In this document: positions 17,313 to 25,514 of the stretch, piece after piece
Layout of the letters: the number at the start of each line of letters is the position of its first letter
How positions within the stretch are numbered: the stretch's first letter is position 1
NCBI GenBank assembly: GCA_947259105.1
Contig: CAMYKU010000042.1
Location: 1-37,477, forward strand
DNA length: 37,477 nt
Reading direction: 5' to 3'
DNA from: an uncultured Alphaproteobacteria bacterium
GTDB taxonomy: Bacteria > Pseudomonadota > Alphaproteobacteria > UBA8366 > JADFVY01
Notes under the pieces: generated by a model
What the model was told of the DNA's origin: nothing
The model's input: only the letters and a program-made list of their open reading frames with translations
The model's database searches: none
Translations under genes and position numbers: made by a program

Positions 17313-18089
17313 ATGAGCGACCACACCGGCGCGCCGCAGCGCGAATCTGGAACGCACCGCTGGCTGAGCGCCCTGCCGGTCGCCACAATGTTCCTCACGC
17401 GGCTTCCGGTCCGGGCCACCGATACGCGCGTCGCCCGCGCCGCCGTCGCGTTCCCCGTGGTCGGGCTGCTGGTCGGGGCGCTCGGCGGCGCGGCGTACTC
17501 GCTCGCCTGGCTCGCCGGCCTGCCGGCGCCGGCGTGCGCTTTCATCGGCGTCTGCGCCACCGTCGTCGTCACCGGCGCGCTGCATGAGGACGGCCTCGCC
17601 GACATGGCCGACGGAATGGCGGGCCGGACGCCCGACGACGCGATCCGCATCATGCGGGACAGCCGCACCGGCGGCTACGGGGTGCTGGCGCTGATCTTCA
17701 GCGTCGGGCTGCGCGTTTCGGCGCTGGCGGCGCTGGCCGGCCCGTTCGCCGCGGTCGGCGCGATGGCGTCGGCCGGCGCCCTGTCGCGGGCCGCGATGCC
17801 GGCCGTGATGCGCCTTCTGCCGCCGGCGAGCATGACCGGGCTTGCCGCGACCGCAGGCAGGCCGGAAGGCCTGGACGTGTTTCTTTGTGTCGGGATCGCG
17901 GTCTTGCTGGCTGTTGCGGTTTTGGGGCCGGGGCCGGCGCTGGCAATGGCCGGCGCGGCTTTCATCGCGGCCTGGGCGGCTGCAGCGCTTGCGCGGCGGC
18001 GGCTGGGCGGCTACACCGGCGACGTACTGGGCGCCGTGCAACAGGCTGCGGAGATCGCCGGCCTGCTCGCCATTGCCGCCATGACGTGA
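17313..18089 (+). CDS. cobS: Adenosylcobinamide-GDP ribazoletransferase (cobalamin synthase)
   Basis: CobS joins adenosylcobinamide-GDP and alpha-ribazole (phosphate) in the inner membrane. The 258-residue protein is strongly hydrophobic, with about six helices. It carries the family motif GALHEDGLADMADGMAG with the Asp residues that bind Mg2+, RIMRDSRTGGYGVLAL, and the C-terminal GGYTGDVLGAVQQ. Length matches the family. It opens the plus-strand cobalamin run; the cobC-like gene follows 14 nt later. No cobalamin riboswitch is recognisable in the 122-nt gap before it. Confidence 0.95.
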   Translation: MSDHTGAPQRESGTHRWLSALPVATMFLTRLPVRATDTRVARAAVAFPVVGLLVGALGGAAYSLAWLAGLPAPACAFIGVCATVVVTGALHEDGLADMADGMAGRTPDDAIRIMRDSRTGGYGVLALIFSVGLRVSALAALAGPFAAVGAMASAGALSRAAMPAVMRLLPPASMTGLAATAGRPEGLDVFLCVGIAVLLAVAVLGPGPALAMAGAAFIAAWAAAALARRRLGGYTGDVLGAVQQAAEIAGLLAIAAMT

Positions 18090-18103
18090 AGGAAAGGCCG
18101 ATC

Positions 18104-18748
18104 ATGACCGAAACCCGCTGGTGGTGGGTCCGCCATGCGCCCGTGCCAAACGCGCAGGGCCTCTGCTACGGCCAGGGCGACAAGGATTGCGACGTGTCCG
18201 ACCGCGAATCCTTCGAGGGCCTCAGCAGCTTGCTGCCGGCCGGCGCGGTGCTGGTGACCAGCGACCTGCTGCGCACGAGGAAGACCGCGGCCGCGATCGC
18301 CGCCGCCGGACTCGACCTGCCGGACCCGATCGAGGAGCCGAGCCTGCGCGAGCAATCCTTCGGCGACTGGCAGGGCATGAAATACGCGGATATCTGGGAA
18401 TCGCGGGGCGGCCGTCATCCCTACTGGCTGGCCCCGGCCTACGAGCGGCCGCCGGAAGGCGAGAGCTTCGCCGACGTGCTGGCGCGGCTGGCCCCGACCG
18501 TGCACCGGCTGACCCGCGAGTACGCCGGCCGCGATATCGTCTCGGTCGGCCATGGCGGCACGGTGCGCGCGGCGCTGTCCATCGCGCTCGGCATGCATCC
18601 CGAGTCGGCGCTGACCTTCACGGTCGAAAACCTGTCGCTGACCCGCATCGACCATATCGCCCTGCCCGGGGGCGGCGCGCACTGGCGCGTGGTGACGGTC
18701 AACCAGCGGCCGAAGATGAACGGGGCGTTCGTGCCTTTGGCGGGATGA
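18104..18748 (+). CDS. cobC: CobC-like histidine phosphatase (alpha-ribazole phosphatase)
   Basis: A 214-residue member of the histidine phosphatase superfamily. The catalytic R10-H11 is in WWVRHAP (RHA rather than the common RHG), the acid is in SLREQSFGDWQG, and the second His, H150, is in VGHGGTVR. Its place between cobS and cobU, 14 nt after the first and overlapping the second by 4 nt, supports a role as alpha-ribazole(-5'-phosphate) phosphatase, removing phosphate in the final steps. Phosphoglycerate mutase-like proteins share the fold, so the function rests on context. A GAAGGAAAGG site precedes the ATG. Confidence 0.85.
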   Translation: MTETRWWWVRHAPVPNAQGLCYGQGDKDCDVSDRESFEGLSSLLPAGAVLVTSDLLRTRKTAAAIAAAGLDLPDPIEEPSLREQSFGDWQGMKYADIWESRGGRHPYWLAPAYERPPEGESFADVLARLAPTVHRLTREYAGRDIVSVGHGGTVRAALSIALGMHPESALTFTVENLSLTRIDHIALPGGGAHWRVVTVNQRPKMNGAFVPLAG

Positions 18749-19302
18749 CGGAGGGCGGAGTCCTGCCCCGCGTTACCCTGGTGCTGGGCGGCGCCCGGTC
18801 CGGCAAGAGCCGGCATGCCGAATCGCTGATCGAATCCGCGCGCGCCGCCGGCCCCTACGCAAGCGCGACCTATATCGCCACCGCCGAGCCGCTGGATGCG
18901 GAGATGGCGGCGCGCATCGAGGAACATCGCCGGCGGCGCGGCGACGACTGGCGCACCGTGGAGGCGCCGCTCGAGCTGGTCGCCGCGCTGGCCGGACACG
19001 CCGATCCCTCCCGCCCGGTCCTGGTCGACTGCCTGACGCTCTGGCTCTCCAATATCATGGGCGCGGGCCGCGACGCGGAAGCGGAGGCGGCGGCCCTGGC
19101 CGCCCGGCTGCGGGACCTGCCGGGCCCGGTCGTGCTGGTCTCCAACGAGGTCGGGCTCGGCATCGTACCGGACAATGCGCTGGCCCGTGATTTCCGCGAC
19201 CGCGCCGGCCGGCTCAATCAGACGGTGGCGGAGGTGGCCGACCGCGTGCTATTCGTCGCCTCCGGACTGCCGCTCGTCATGAAGGATAACAAGAGGGACT
19301 GA
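18745..19302 (+). CDS. cobU: Adenosylcobinamide kinase/guanylyltransferase
   Basis: CobU (CobP) phosphorylates adenosylcobinamide and transfers GMP to it. The 185-residue protein has Walker A GGARSGKS (15-22), TYIATAEPLDAEMAARIEEH with the guanylylated His region, RTVEAPLEL, LVDCLTLWLSN as Walker B, and VSNEVGLGIVP. The C-terminus RLNQTVAEVADRVLFVASGL is typical. The ATG overlaps the stop of the previous gene (ATGA), and cobW begins 7 nt after its stop, so all are in one operon. Confidence 0.95.
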   Translation: MTEGGVLPRVTLVLGGARSGKSRHAESLIESARAAGPYASATYIATAEPLDAEMAARIEEHRRRRGDDWRTVEAPLELVAALAGHADPSRPVLVDCLTLWLSNIMGAGRDAEAEAAALAARLRDLPGPVVLVSNEVGLGIVPDNALARDFRDRAGRLNQTVAEVADRVLFVASGLPLVMKDNKRD

Positions 19303-19309
19303 CACCGCC

Positions 19310-20368
19310 ATGGCCGCACGGATTCCCGCGACCGTCATCACCGGCTTCCTTGGCGCCGGCAAGACCAGCCTGATCCGGCATCTGATCGGGAACAACCAGG
19401 GGCGGCGGCTCGCCTTCCTGATCAACGAGTTCGGCGACCTCGGCATCGACCGTGAGCTGCTGCTCGGCTGCGGCATCGAGGGCTGCGGCGAAGACGATGT
19501 GGTGGAACTCGCCAATGGCTGCCTGTGCTGCACCGTGGCCGACGATTTCCTGCCCGCCATCGAGGCGATCCTCGACCGGCCGAACCCGCCCGACCATATC
19601 CTGATCGAAACCTCGGGCCTTGCCCTGCCGAAACCGCTGGTGCGCGCCTTCAACTGGCCGGAGGTGCGCGCCCGCGTCACCGTCGACGGGGTGATCGCCG
19701 TGGTCGACGCCGCCGCCGTCGCCGCCGGCCGCTTCGCCGATGACCCGGCGGCGGTGCTGGCGCAGCGCGCGGCCGACCCGTCGCTGGACCACGACAACCC
19801 GCTGGAAGAGGTGTTCGAGGACCAGCTGCTCTGCGCCGACATGGTGGTGCTGAACAAGGCCGACCTCCTGGACGGCGACACGCTCGCCCGGGTCGAGGCG
19901 GAGCTGGCGTCGGGCCTGCGACTCGGCGTGCATCCGGTGCGCAGCGCCCATGCGCGGGTCGACGCGGCGGCGCTGCTGGGCATCGCGGCGGCGGCGGAGG
20001 ACGACCTCGATACCCGCCCGTCGCATCACGACGCCGAGGACGGCGAACACGACCACGACGATTTCGAGAGCTTCACCGTGGCGCTGGGCGCGGTGGCCGA
20101 CGCGGACGCGCTGGAGGCCCGGTTGAAGGAGGTGGTGGAGGACCACGACGTCCTGCGCATCAAGGGCTTCCTCGACCGCCCCGGCCGCGCGCGGCGCGCG
20201 GTGCTGCAGGGCGTCGGACCCCGGTTCCAGCGCTACTACGACCGCGACTGGCGCGCGGGAGAGACACGCCGCAGCGAACTGGTGGTGATCGGCCTCAAGG
20301 GCCTCGACCGCGCGGCAATCGAGGCGGCGATCCGGGACGCGGTGACAACGGCCCAGGCGGCGGAGTAG
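19310..20368 (+). CDS. cobW: CobW-type metallochaperone GTPase
   Basis: A 352-residue G3E GTPase of the COG0523/CobW group, a metal chaperone thought to deliver cobalt to the corrin ring chelatase. Walker A is TGFLGAGKT (11-19), the metal site is GCLCC (70-74), and the guanine specificity motif is NKAD. A His/Asp-rich segment near residues 240-255 (HHDAEDGEHDHDD) is the usual flexible metal-binding region. The C-terminal CobW_C domain ends with RSELVVIGLKGLDR. It lies directly before cobN, as in other aerobic cobalamin clusters. Confidence 0.95.
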   Translation: MAARIPATVITGFLGAGKTSLIRHLIGNNQGRRLAFLINEFGDLGIDRELLLGCGIEGCGEDDVVELANGCLCCTVADDFLPAIEAILDRPNPPDHILIETSGLALPKPLVRAFNWPEVRARVTVDGVIAVVDAAAVAAGRFADDPAAVLAQRAADPSLDHDNPLEEVFEDQLLCADMVVLNKADLLDGDTLARVEAELASGLRLGVHPVRSAHARVDAAALLGIAAAAEDDLDTRPSHHDAEDGEHDHDDFESFTVALGAVADADALEARLKEVVEDHDVLRIKGFLDRPGRARRAVLQGVGPRFQRYYDRDWRAGETRRSELVVIGLKGLDRAAIEAAIRDAVTTAQAAE

Positions 20369-20383
20369 GATCGGCCGCAGCGC

Positions 20384-20483
20384 ACCCCCACCCAACCCTC
20401 CCCCATCAAGGGGGAGGGCTTTAAGGGAGCGAAATGCTCAACTCCCTCCCCCTTGATGGGGGAGGTTTGGGGAGGGGGTGGGG
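20384..20483. repeat. Palindromic element A, copy 2
   Basis: Left arm ACCCCCACCCAACCCTCCCC..., right arm TCCCTCCCCCTTGATGGGGG... and GGTTTGGGGAGGGGGTGGGG, with about 25 nt between. It fills most of the cobW-cobN gap, so any cobN transcript starting upstream would carry a large hairpin 35 nt before the start codon. Confidence 0.8.
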
Positions 20484-20517
20484 CAGCGGCACACAGGCGG
20501 AGTGTAATCGACCAGCC

Positions 20518-23500
20518 ATGCATCTTCTCGCCGCACAGCCGGGGACCATCGAGGACGGATCGGAGGCCGTCGACCTCGGCCAGACGCCGGGCGACATCGT
20601 CTTCCTGACCGCCGCCGATACCGAGATCGCCTGCCTGGCGCAAGCGCAGGCGCGGCGACTGGCGGAAGAGTCCGATGCGCCCGCGCTGCGGCTCGCCGGC
20701 CTCCTGCACCTGGGGCACAACCTCTCCGTCGATCTCTATGTGGAGGAGGTCGCGCGGCACGCGAAACTGGTGATCGCGCGGCTGCTCGGCGGGCGCGCCT
20801 ACTGGCCCTACGGGGTCGAGCAGCTGACCGCGACCTGCCGCAGGCACGGCATCGCGCTGGCCCTGCTGCCCGGCGACGACCAGCCCGACGCGGAACTCGC
20901 CGGCCTTTCCACATTGCCGGCCGAGGCGCAGCACCGGCTGTGGCAGTACTGCGTCCATGGCGGCGTCGACAACGCGGGTGAACTGCTGCGCTACGCCGCA
21001 AGCCTGATCGGCCGCAAGGCGGACTGGACCGAGCCCGCCCCGCTGTTGCGCGCCGGCCTCTACTGGCCGGGCGTGGCGCGCCCGGGGCTGGAGGATTTGC
21101 CGTGGCGCGGGGAATCCGGCGCGGATTCATTTCTCCCGGCTTCGCCGGTTCCCACCCCCTCCCAACCCTCCCCCGCCCAGGCGGGAGAGGGCTCAGTTGG
21201 AGCCGCGTCGCACGCAATAAGCCCCTCTCCCTTGAGAGGGGGAGGGGTTGGGGAGGGGGATGACCCTCGGCCTGCGGATGGAAGAGACGAATTCCGCCAG
21301 CCGGAAGCCCGCCCCGTGGCCGCGATCGTGTTCTACCGGGCGCTGGTGCAGGCGGGGAATCTCAAAGCCGTCGACGCGCTGATCGAGGCGCTCGGCCGGC
21401 ACGGCGTCGATGCGCTGCCGGTCTATGCCGCAAGCCTGAAGGACCCGGTGTGCGACGCGACGATCCGCGAGCTGCTGGCCGCCTCGCCCCCGGACGTGAT
21501 CCTGAACGCCACCGGCTTCGCGCTGTCGATGCCCGGCGCGGCGCGGTCGGAGACTCCCTTCGATGCCGCCGACTGCCCGGTGCTGCAGGTGGTGTTCTCG
21601 GGCGGCAACGAAGAGTCCTGGCGCGAAGGCACGCGCGGGCTCTCGGCACGGGACATCGCCATGAACGTCGCGCTGCCGGAGGTCGACGGGCGCATCCTCT
21701 CGCGCGCCGTCTCGTTCAAGGGAAGGGCCCGGCGCGACGCGGCGACAGAGGCGGACGTCGTGGAATACGTGCCGGTGCCGGACCGCGCGGCGTTCACGGC
21801 GGCGCTGGCGGCGGCCTGGGCGCGGCTGCGCCGCAAGACGCCGGACGAGCGCCGCGTCGCGCTGGTGCTGGCCAACTATCCGAACCGCGACGGGCGCATC
21901 GGCAACGGCGTCGGGCTCGACACGCCGGCCGCGACCGTCGTCGTCCTGCGCGCGCTGGACGCCGCCGGCTACCGGATCGACGATGCGCCGCCGGACGGCG
22001 ATGCGCTGGTGCGGCGGCTCGCGGGAGGGCCGACCAATGCCGCCATCGCCGGCCGGCAGGTGCGCGAGACCCTGCCGTTCAGCGACTACCAGATCTTCTT
22101 CGCCGGCCTGCCAAAAGCGGTGCGCGACGCGGTGACCGAACGCTGGGGCGCTCCCGAGACCGACCCCTTCTTCGTGCCCGGCGAGACCGACTGCGGCGCC
22201 CTCGCGATCCCCGCGTTCCGCTGCGGCAACACAGTGGTCTGCCTGCAGCCGGCGCGCGGCTACAACATCGACCCGGTGGCTTCGTACCACGACCCGGCGC
22301 TGGTCCCGCCGCACAATTACCTCGCGTTCTACGCCTGGCTGCGTGAGTCCTTCCGCGCCGACGCCGTCATCCACATGGGCAAGCACGGCAACCTCGAATG
22401 GCTGCCGGGCAAGGCGCTGGCACTGTCGGAGGAATGCTTTCCCGAGGCGGCGCTGGGCCCGCTGCCGAACCTCTACCCCTTCATCGTCAACGACCCGGGC
22501 GAGGGCACCCAGGCCAAGCGGCGCAGCGCCGCCGTCATCGTCGACCATCTGACGCCGCCGCTGACCCGCGCCGAAAGCTACGGCCCGCTGCGGGACCTGG
22601 AGCAACTGGTCGACGAATATTACGAGGCCGCCGGAGTCGACCCGCGCCGGCTGAAGCTGCTGGGCCGGCAGATCGTCGAGCTGGCGCAGTCGATCGGCCT
22701 GGACAGGGATGCCGGCGTCGCGCCGAAGGCGGCGGAGGCGGAGACCCTGGCGGCCCTCGACAACTATCTTTGCGAGCTGAAGGAAATGCAGATCCGCGAC
22801 GGGCTGCATGTCTTCGGCGAGTCGCCGTCGGGCGATCTCCTGACCGACCTGCTGGTGGCGCTGGCAAGGGTGCCGCGCGGCAAGGGCGAAGGGCCGGACC
22901 AGTCGCTGATCCGTGCAATTGCATGCGATTTTGATTTAAATGCGTTCGATCCGCTGGACTGCGTCCTCGGCGAGGCCTGGACCGGCCCCCGCCCCGAGGC
23001 CCTGGAGACCGCGGAAAACTGGCGCACGCAGGGCGATACGGTGGAGCGGCTGGAGCTGTTCGCGCGGCGCCTGGTGGCCGGCGAGGCCGATCCGCCGGGG
23101 CCGGCCAGCGCTGCCGTGCTCGACTGGATCAACGGGGACCTGCACCCATCGGTCGCCGCGTGCGGCGCGGCCGAGATCGCGGGCCTGCTGACCGGACTCG
23201 ACGGAAGGTTCGTCGCCCCCGGCCCATCCGGCGCGCCGACGCGCGGCCGGCCCGACGTATTGCCGAGCGGCCGCAACTTCTATTCGGTCGACACCCGCAC
23301 CGTGCCGACCCCGGCGGCCTGGCTGCTGGGCTGGAAATCGGCGCAGATGCTGGTCGAGCGCCACGCCCAGGAGCACGGCTCGTGGCCGAAGGCGATGGCG
23401 CTGTCGGCGTGGGGCACGTCGAACATGCGCACCGGCGGCGACGACATCGCGCAGGCGCTGGCGCTGATGGGCGTGCGGCCGACCTGGGACGCGGCGTCGC

Positions 23501-24507
23501 GCCGGGTCACCGGCTTCGAGATCCTGCCGCCGGACGTGCTCGACCGGCCGCGCGTCGACGTCACCCTGCGCATCTCCGGATTCTTCCGCGACGCCTTTCC
23601 CGGCCTGATCGACCTCGTCGATTCGGCGGCCCGCGCCGTCGCCGCGCTGGACGAGCCGGAGGCGAAGAACCCGCTGGCGGCGCGCGTGCGCGAGGAAGCC
23701 GCCCGCCTGGCCGGCAACGGGGCTGACGAGGCGGCCGCGCAGCGGCGGGCGGCGACACGGGTGTTCGGCTCCAAACCCGGCGCCTACGGGGCGGGGCTGC
23801 AGGCGCTGATCGACGAGCGCGGCTGGGACACCGACGCCGACCTCGCGCGCGCCTATGTCGCCTGGGGCGGCTATGCCTATGGCGCCGGCGTGGAAGGCGA
23901 GGCCGCGCACGGCCTGTTCGAAGCGCGGCTCAAATCCGTCGAGGCGGTGATCCACAACCAGGACAACCGCGAGCACGATTTGCTCGATTCCGACGACTAC
24001 TACCAGTTCGAGGGCGGTATGACGGCGGCCGTGCGAACGCTTTCGGGGCAGCAGCCCGCGGTCTGGCACAACGACCACTCGCGGCCCGAAAGCCCGCGCA
24101 TCCGCACGCTGCAGGAGGAAGTCGCCCGCGTCGTCCGCGCCCGCGTCGTCAACCCGAAATGGATCGCCGGCGTCATGCGGCACGGCTACAAGGGCGCCTT
24201 CGAGATGGCGGCGACGGTCGATTACCTGTTCGCCTTCGCCGCCACCGCGCGCTGCGTCGCCGACCACCATTTCGATGCGGTGTACGACGCCTATCTGGAG
24301 GACGCCGCGGTGCGCGATTTCATCGAGGCGCACAACCCCGCCGCCCTGCGCGAGATCGCCGACCGCCTGAAGGAGGCCCAGGACCGCGGCCTGTGGCGCC
24401 CGAGATCGAACCGCAGCTATGACGCGCTGCAGGATCTGGCGGCACGCGAACCCACCGCAGCCTCGCCCCCCCACCCAAACCCTCCCCCGCCAGGGGGGAG
24501 GGCTTAG
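20518..24507 (+). CDS. cobN: Cobaltochelatase subunit CobN with in-frame repeat insertion
   Basis: CobN is the large, porphyrin-ring-binding subunit of the ATP-dependent aerobic cobaltochelatase that inserts Co2+ into hydrogenobyrinate diamide. The protein has 1329 residues against about 1270 usually. Landmarks include AIVFYRALVQAGN, ARGYNIDPVASYHDP, VIHMGKHGNLEWLPGKALA (near 620), ALSAWGTSNMRTGGDDIAQAL and HNQDNREHDLLDSDDYYQFE. Residues about 205-249 are encoded by a palindromic repeat (21130-21262) and read ...PSPAQAGEG...SPSPLRGGGVGEG, with no similarity to the family. The last 14 or so residues and the TAG also lie in a repeat copy. Frame is kept throughout and the conserved domains are intact, so the enzyme is probably functional. 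No strong ribosome binding site precedes the ATG. Confidence 0.95.
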   Translation: MHLLAAQPGTIEDGSEAVDLGQTPGDIVFLTAADTEIACLAQAQARRLAEESDAPALRLAGLLHLGHNLSVDLYVEEVARHAKLVIARLLGGRAYWPYGVEQLTATCRRHGIALALLPGDDQPDAELAGLSTLPAEAQHRLWQYCVHGGVDNAGELLRYAASLIGRKADWTEPAPLLRAGLYWPGVARPGLEDLPWRGESGADSFLPASPVPTPSQPSPAQAGEGSVGAASHAISPSPLRGGGVGEGDDPRPADGRDEFRQPEARPVAAIVFYRALVQAGNLKAVDALIEALGRHGVDALPVYAASLKDPVCDATIRELLAASPPDVILNATGFALSMPGAARSETPFDAADCPVLQVVFSGGNEESWREGTRGLSARDIAMNVALPEVDGRILSRAVSFKGRARRDAATEADVVEYVPVPDRAAFTAALAAAWARLRRKTPDERRVALVLANYPNRDGRIGNGVGLDTPAATVVVLRALDAAGYRIDDAPPDGDALVRRLAGGPTNAAIAGRQVRETLPFSDYQIFFAGLPKAVRDAVTERWGAPETDPFFVPGETDCGALAIPAFRCGNTVVCLQPARGYNIDPVASYHDPALVPPHNYLAFYAWLRESFRADAVIHMGKHGNLEWLPGKALALSEECFPEAALGPLPNLYPFIVNDPGEGTQAKRRSAAVIVDHLTPPLTRAESYGPLRDLEQLVDEYYEAAGVDPRRLKLLGRQIVELAQSIGLDRDAGVAPKAAEAETLAALDNYLCELKEMQIRDGLHVFGESPSGDLLTDLLVALARVPRGKGEGPDQSLIRAIACDFDLNAFDPLDCVLGEAWTGPRPEALETAENWRTQGDTVERLELFARRLVAGEADPPGPASAAVLDWINGDLHPSVAACGAAEIAGLLTGLDGRFVAPGPSGAPTRGRPDVLPSGRNFYSVDTRTVPTPAAWLLGWKSAQMLVERHAQEHGSWPKAMALSAWGTSNMRTGGDDIAQALALMGVRPTWDAASRRVTGFEILPPDVLDRPRVDVTLRISGFFRDAFPGLIDLVDSAARAVAALDEPEAKNPLAARVREEAARLAGNGADEAAAQRRAATRVFGSKPGAYGAGLQALIDERGWDTDADLARAYVAWGGYAYGAGVEGEAAHGLFEARLKSVEAVIHNQDNREHDLLDSDDYYQFEGGMTAAVRTLSGQQPAVWHNDHSRPESPRIRTLQEEVARVVRARVVNPKWIAGVMRHGYKGAFEMAATVDYLFAFAATARCVADHHFDAVYDAYLEDAAVRDFIEAHNPAALREIADRLKEAQDRGLWRPRSNRSYDALQDLAAREPTAASPPHPNPPPPGGRA
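21130..21262. repeat. Palindromic element A, copy 3, inside the cobN coding sequence
   Basis: A complete two-arm copy: a short CCGGCTTCGCCGG hairpin, then CCCACCCCCTCCCAACCCTC..., a GCGGGAGAGGGCT end, 30 nt of spacer, and the inverted arm AGCCCCTCTCCCTTGAGAGG...TTGGGGAGGGGGATG. It contains no stop in the cobN frame and leaves the downstream frame intact. Confidence 0.85.
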
Positions 24508-24566
24508 TTCGTCGGGGATCACCTATTTCCCCCTCCCCCTCGATGGGGGAGGGCCGGGGTGGGGGT
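24466..24566. repeat. Palindromic element A, copy 4, overlapping the cobN 3' end
   Basis: Left arm CCCCCCACCCAAACCCTCCC ending GGGGGGAGGGCTTAG contains the last codons and TAG stop of cobN. The right arm CCCTCCCCCTCGATGGGGGA... and GGGCCGGGGTGGGGGTG lies downstream. It could act as a strong post-cobN hairpin. Confidence 0.8.
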
Positions 24567-24652
24567 GCGCGGCAGTGGCCAGTAGGTTCTGGCATCGCGG
24601 GCTGCGTGATATGGTATCCGTGACAGGAACAGGGATGAGGGAGGAAACCGAT

Positions 24653-25249
24653 ATGCCAAGGCTGGAGCCGCTGCCCGAGTCCGAACTCGGCGAATTCGAG
24701 GAGACGTTCCGCCCGGCGCGGGAGCGCCTGGGCGGCGTGCCGAACAGCGTCAAGATCATGGCGCGCCGGCCGGAGATCACCAAGGCATGGTCGGCGATGA
24801 GCGCGAAGATCATGGGGCCGGGCACGGTGGACCGGGCGCTGAAGACCATGGTCGGCCATGTCGCCAGCCGCGCCGCAGGCTGCAATTACTGCATGGCGCA
24901 CACGGCGCATGCGGGCGAACTGCTGGGGGTTCCGGCGGAAAAGGAAGAGGCGCTCTGGGACTTCGAGAACAGCCCCCTGTTCGATGACGGAGAGCGCGCG
25001 GCGCTGCGCGTGGCGCTGGGCGCCGGGCAGGTCCCGAACTGCGTCTCGGACGCGGATTTCGACGCTTTGCGCGCACATTTCGACGAGGAGCAGATCGTCG
25101 AGCTGATCGCCGTGATCAGCATGTACGGGTTCCTCAACCGGTGGAACGACACGCTGGCGACCGAGCTCGAATCCGCGCCGCTGGCGCACGGCCGCGCGCA
25201 CCTGGCACAGCACGGCTGGGACCCGAAGAAGCACCTGCGTTCGGAGTAA
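24653..25249 (+). CDS. AhpD-like/carboxymuconolactone decarboxylase family protein
   Basis: A 198-residue all-helical protein of the AhpD-like (peroxidase-related) superfamily. The redox motif C77-N-Y-C80 followed by H83 and H86 (AGCNYCMAHTAHAGELLG) is the hydroperoxide-reducing active site of AhpD relatives. The start at 24653 is set by a strong GAGGGAGG site. The C-terminal half (ISMYGFLNRWNDTLATELE) matches uncharacterised members common in alphaproteobacteria. A peroxide or thiol role is likely, but the physiological reductant and substrate are not evident. It is separated from cobN by a repeat, so it may have its own promoter. Confidence 0.88.
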   Translation: MPRLEPLPESELGEFEETFRPARERLGGVPNSVKIMARRPEITKAWSAMSAKIMGPGTVDRALKTMVGHVASRAAGCNYCMAHTAHAGELLGVPAEKEEALWDFENSPLFDDGERAALRVALGAGQVPNCVSDADFDALRAHFDEEQIVELIAVISMYGFLNRWNDTLATELESAPLAHGRAHLAQHGWDPKKHLRSE

Positions 25250-25298
25250 CTCCGGCGCGACCTCGCCCTTCGCGATGTCTGTCTCGTAGGCGTTGGGC

Positions 25299-25392
25299 CG
25301 TCATTGCGAGGCGCGAAGCGCCGCGGCAATCCAGGAGTGGGGCGGGCGTGGTTCTGGATTGCTTCGTCGGCGTTGCCTCCTCGCAATGACGG
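25299..25392. repeat. REP family B, copy 2
   Basis: Outer arms CCGTCATTGCGAGG and CCTCGCAATGACGG are perfectly complementary (14 bp); inner arms GGCAATCCAG and CTGGATTGC also pair. It matches the copy at 8296-8395. It lies in the 265-nt gap between the AhpD-like gene and the first VWA gene and may act as a terminator-like hairpin for the former. Confidence 0.85.
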
Positions 25393-25514
25393 CGACGCGT
25401 AACCCGAGCACCTTTCAACAAGAAAGATCATCCCCGTGGCATCCGCGGGCCCTCCCGCCGGCATACCCCTCATGAAACGGATTTTCTGATTTTCCTGAAT
25501 GAGGGAGTGATTCC

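Noticed and set aside
21193..24522. Long minus-strand open frames opposite cobN
   Set aside because: Antisense shadows of the conserved CobN coding sequence, with no recognisable domain.
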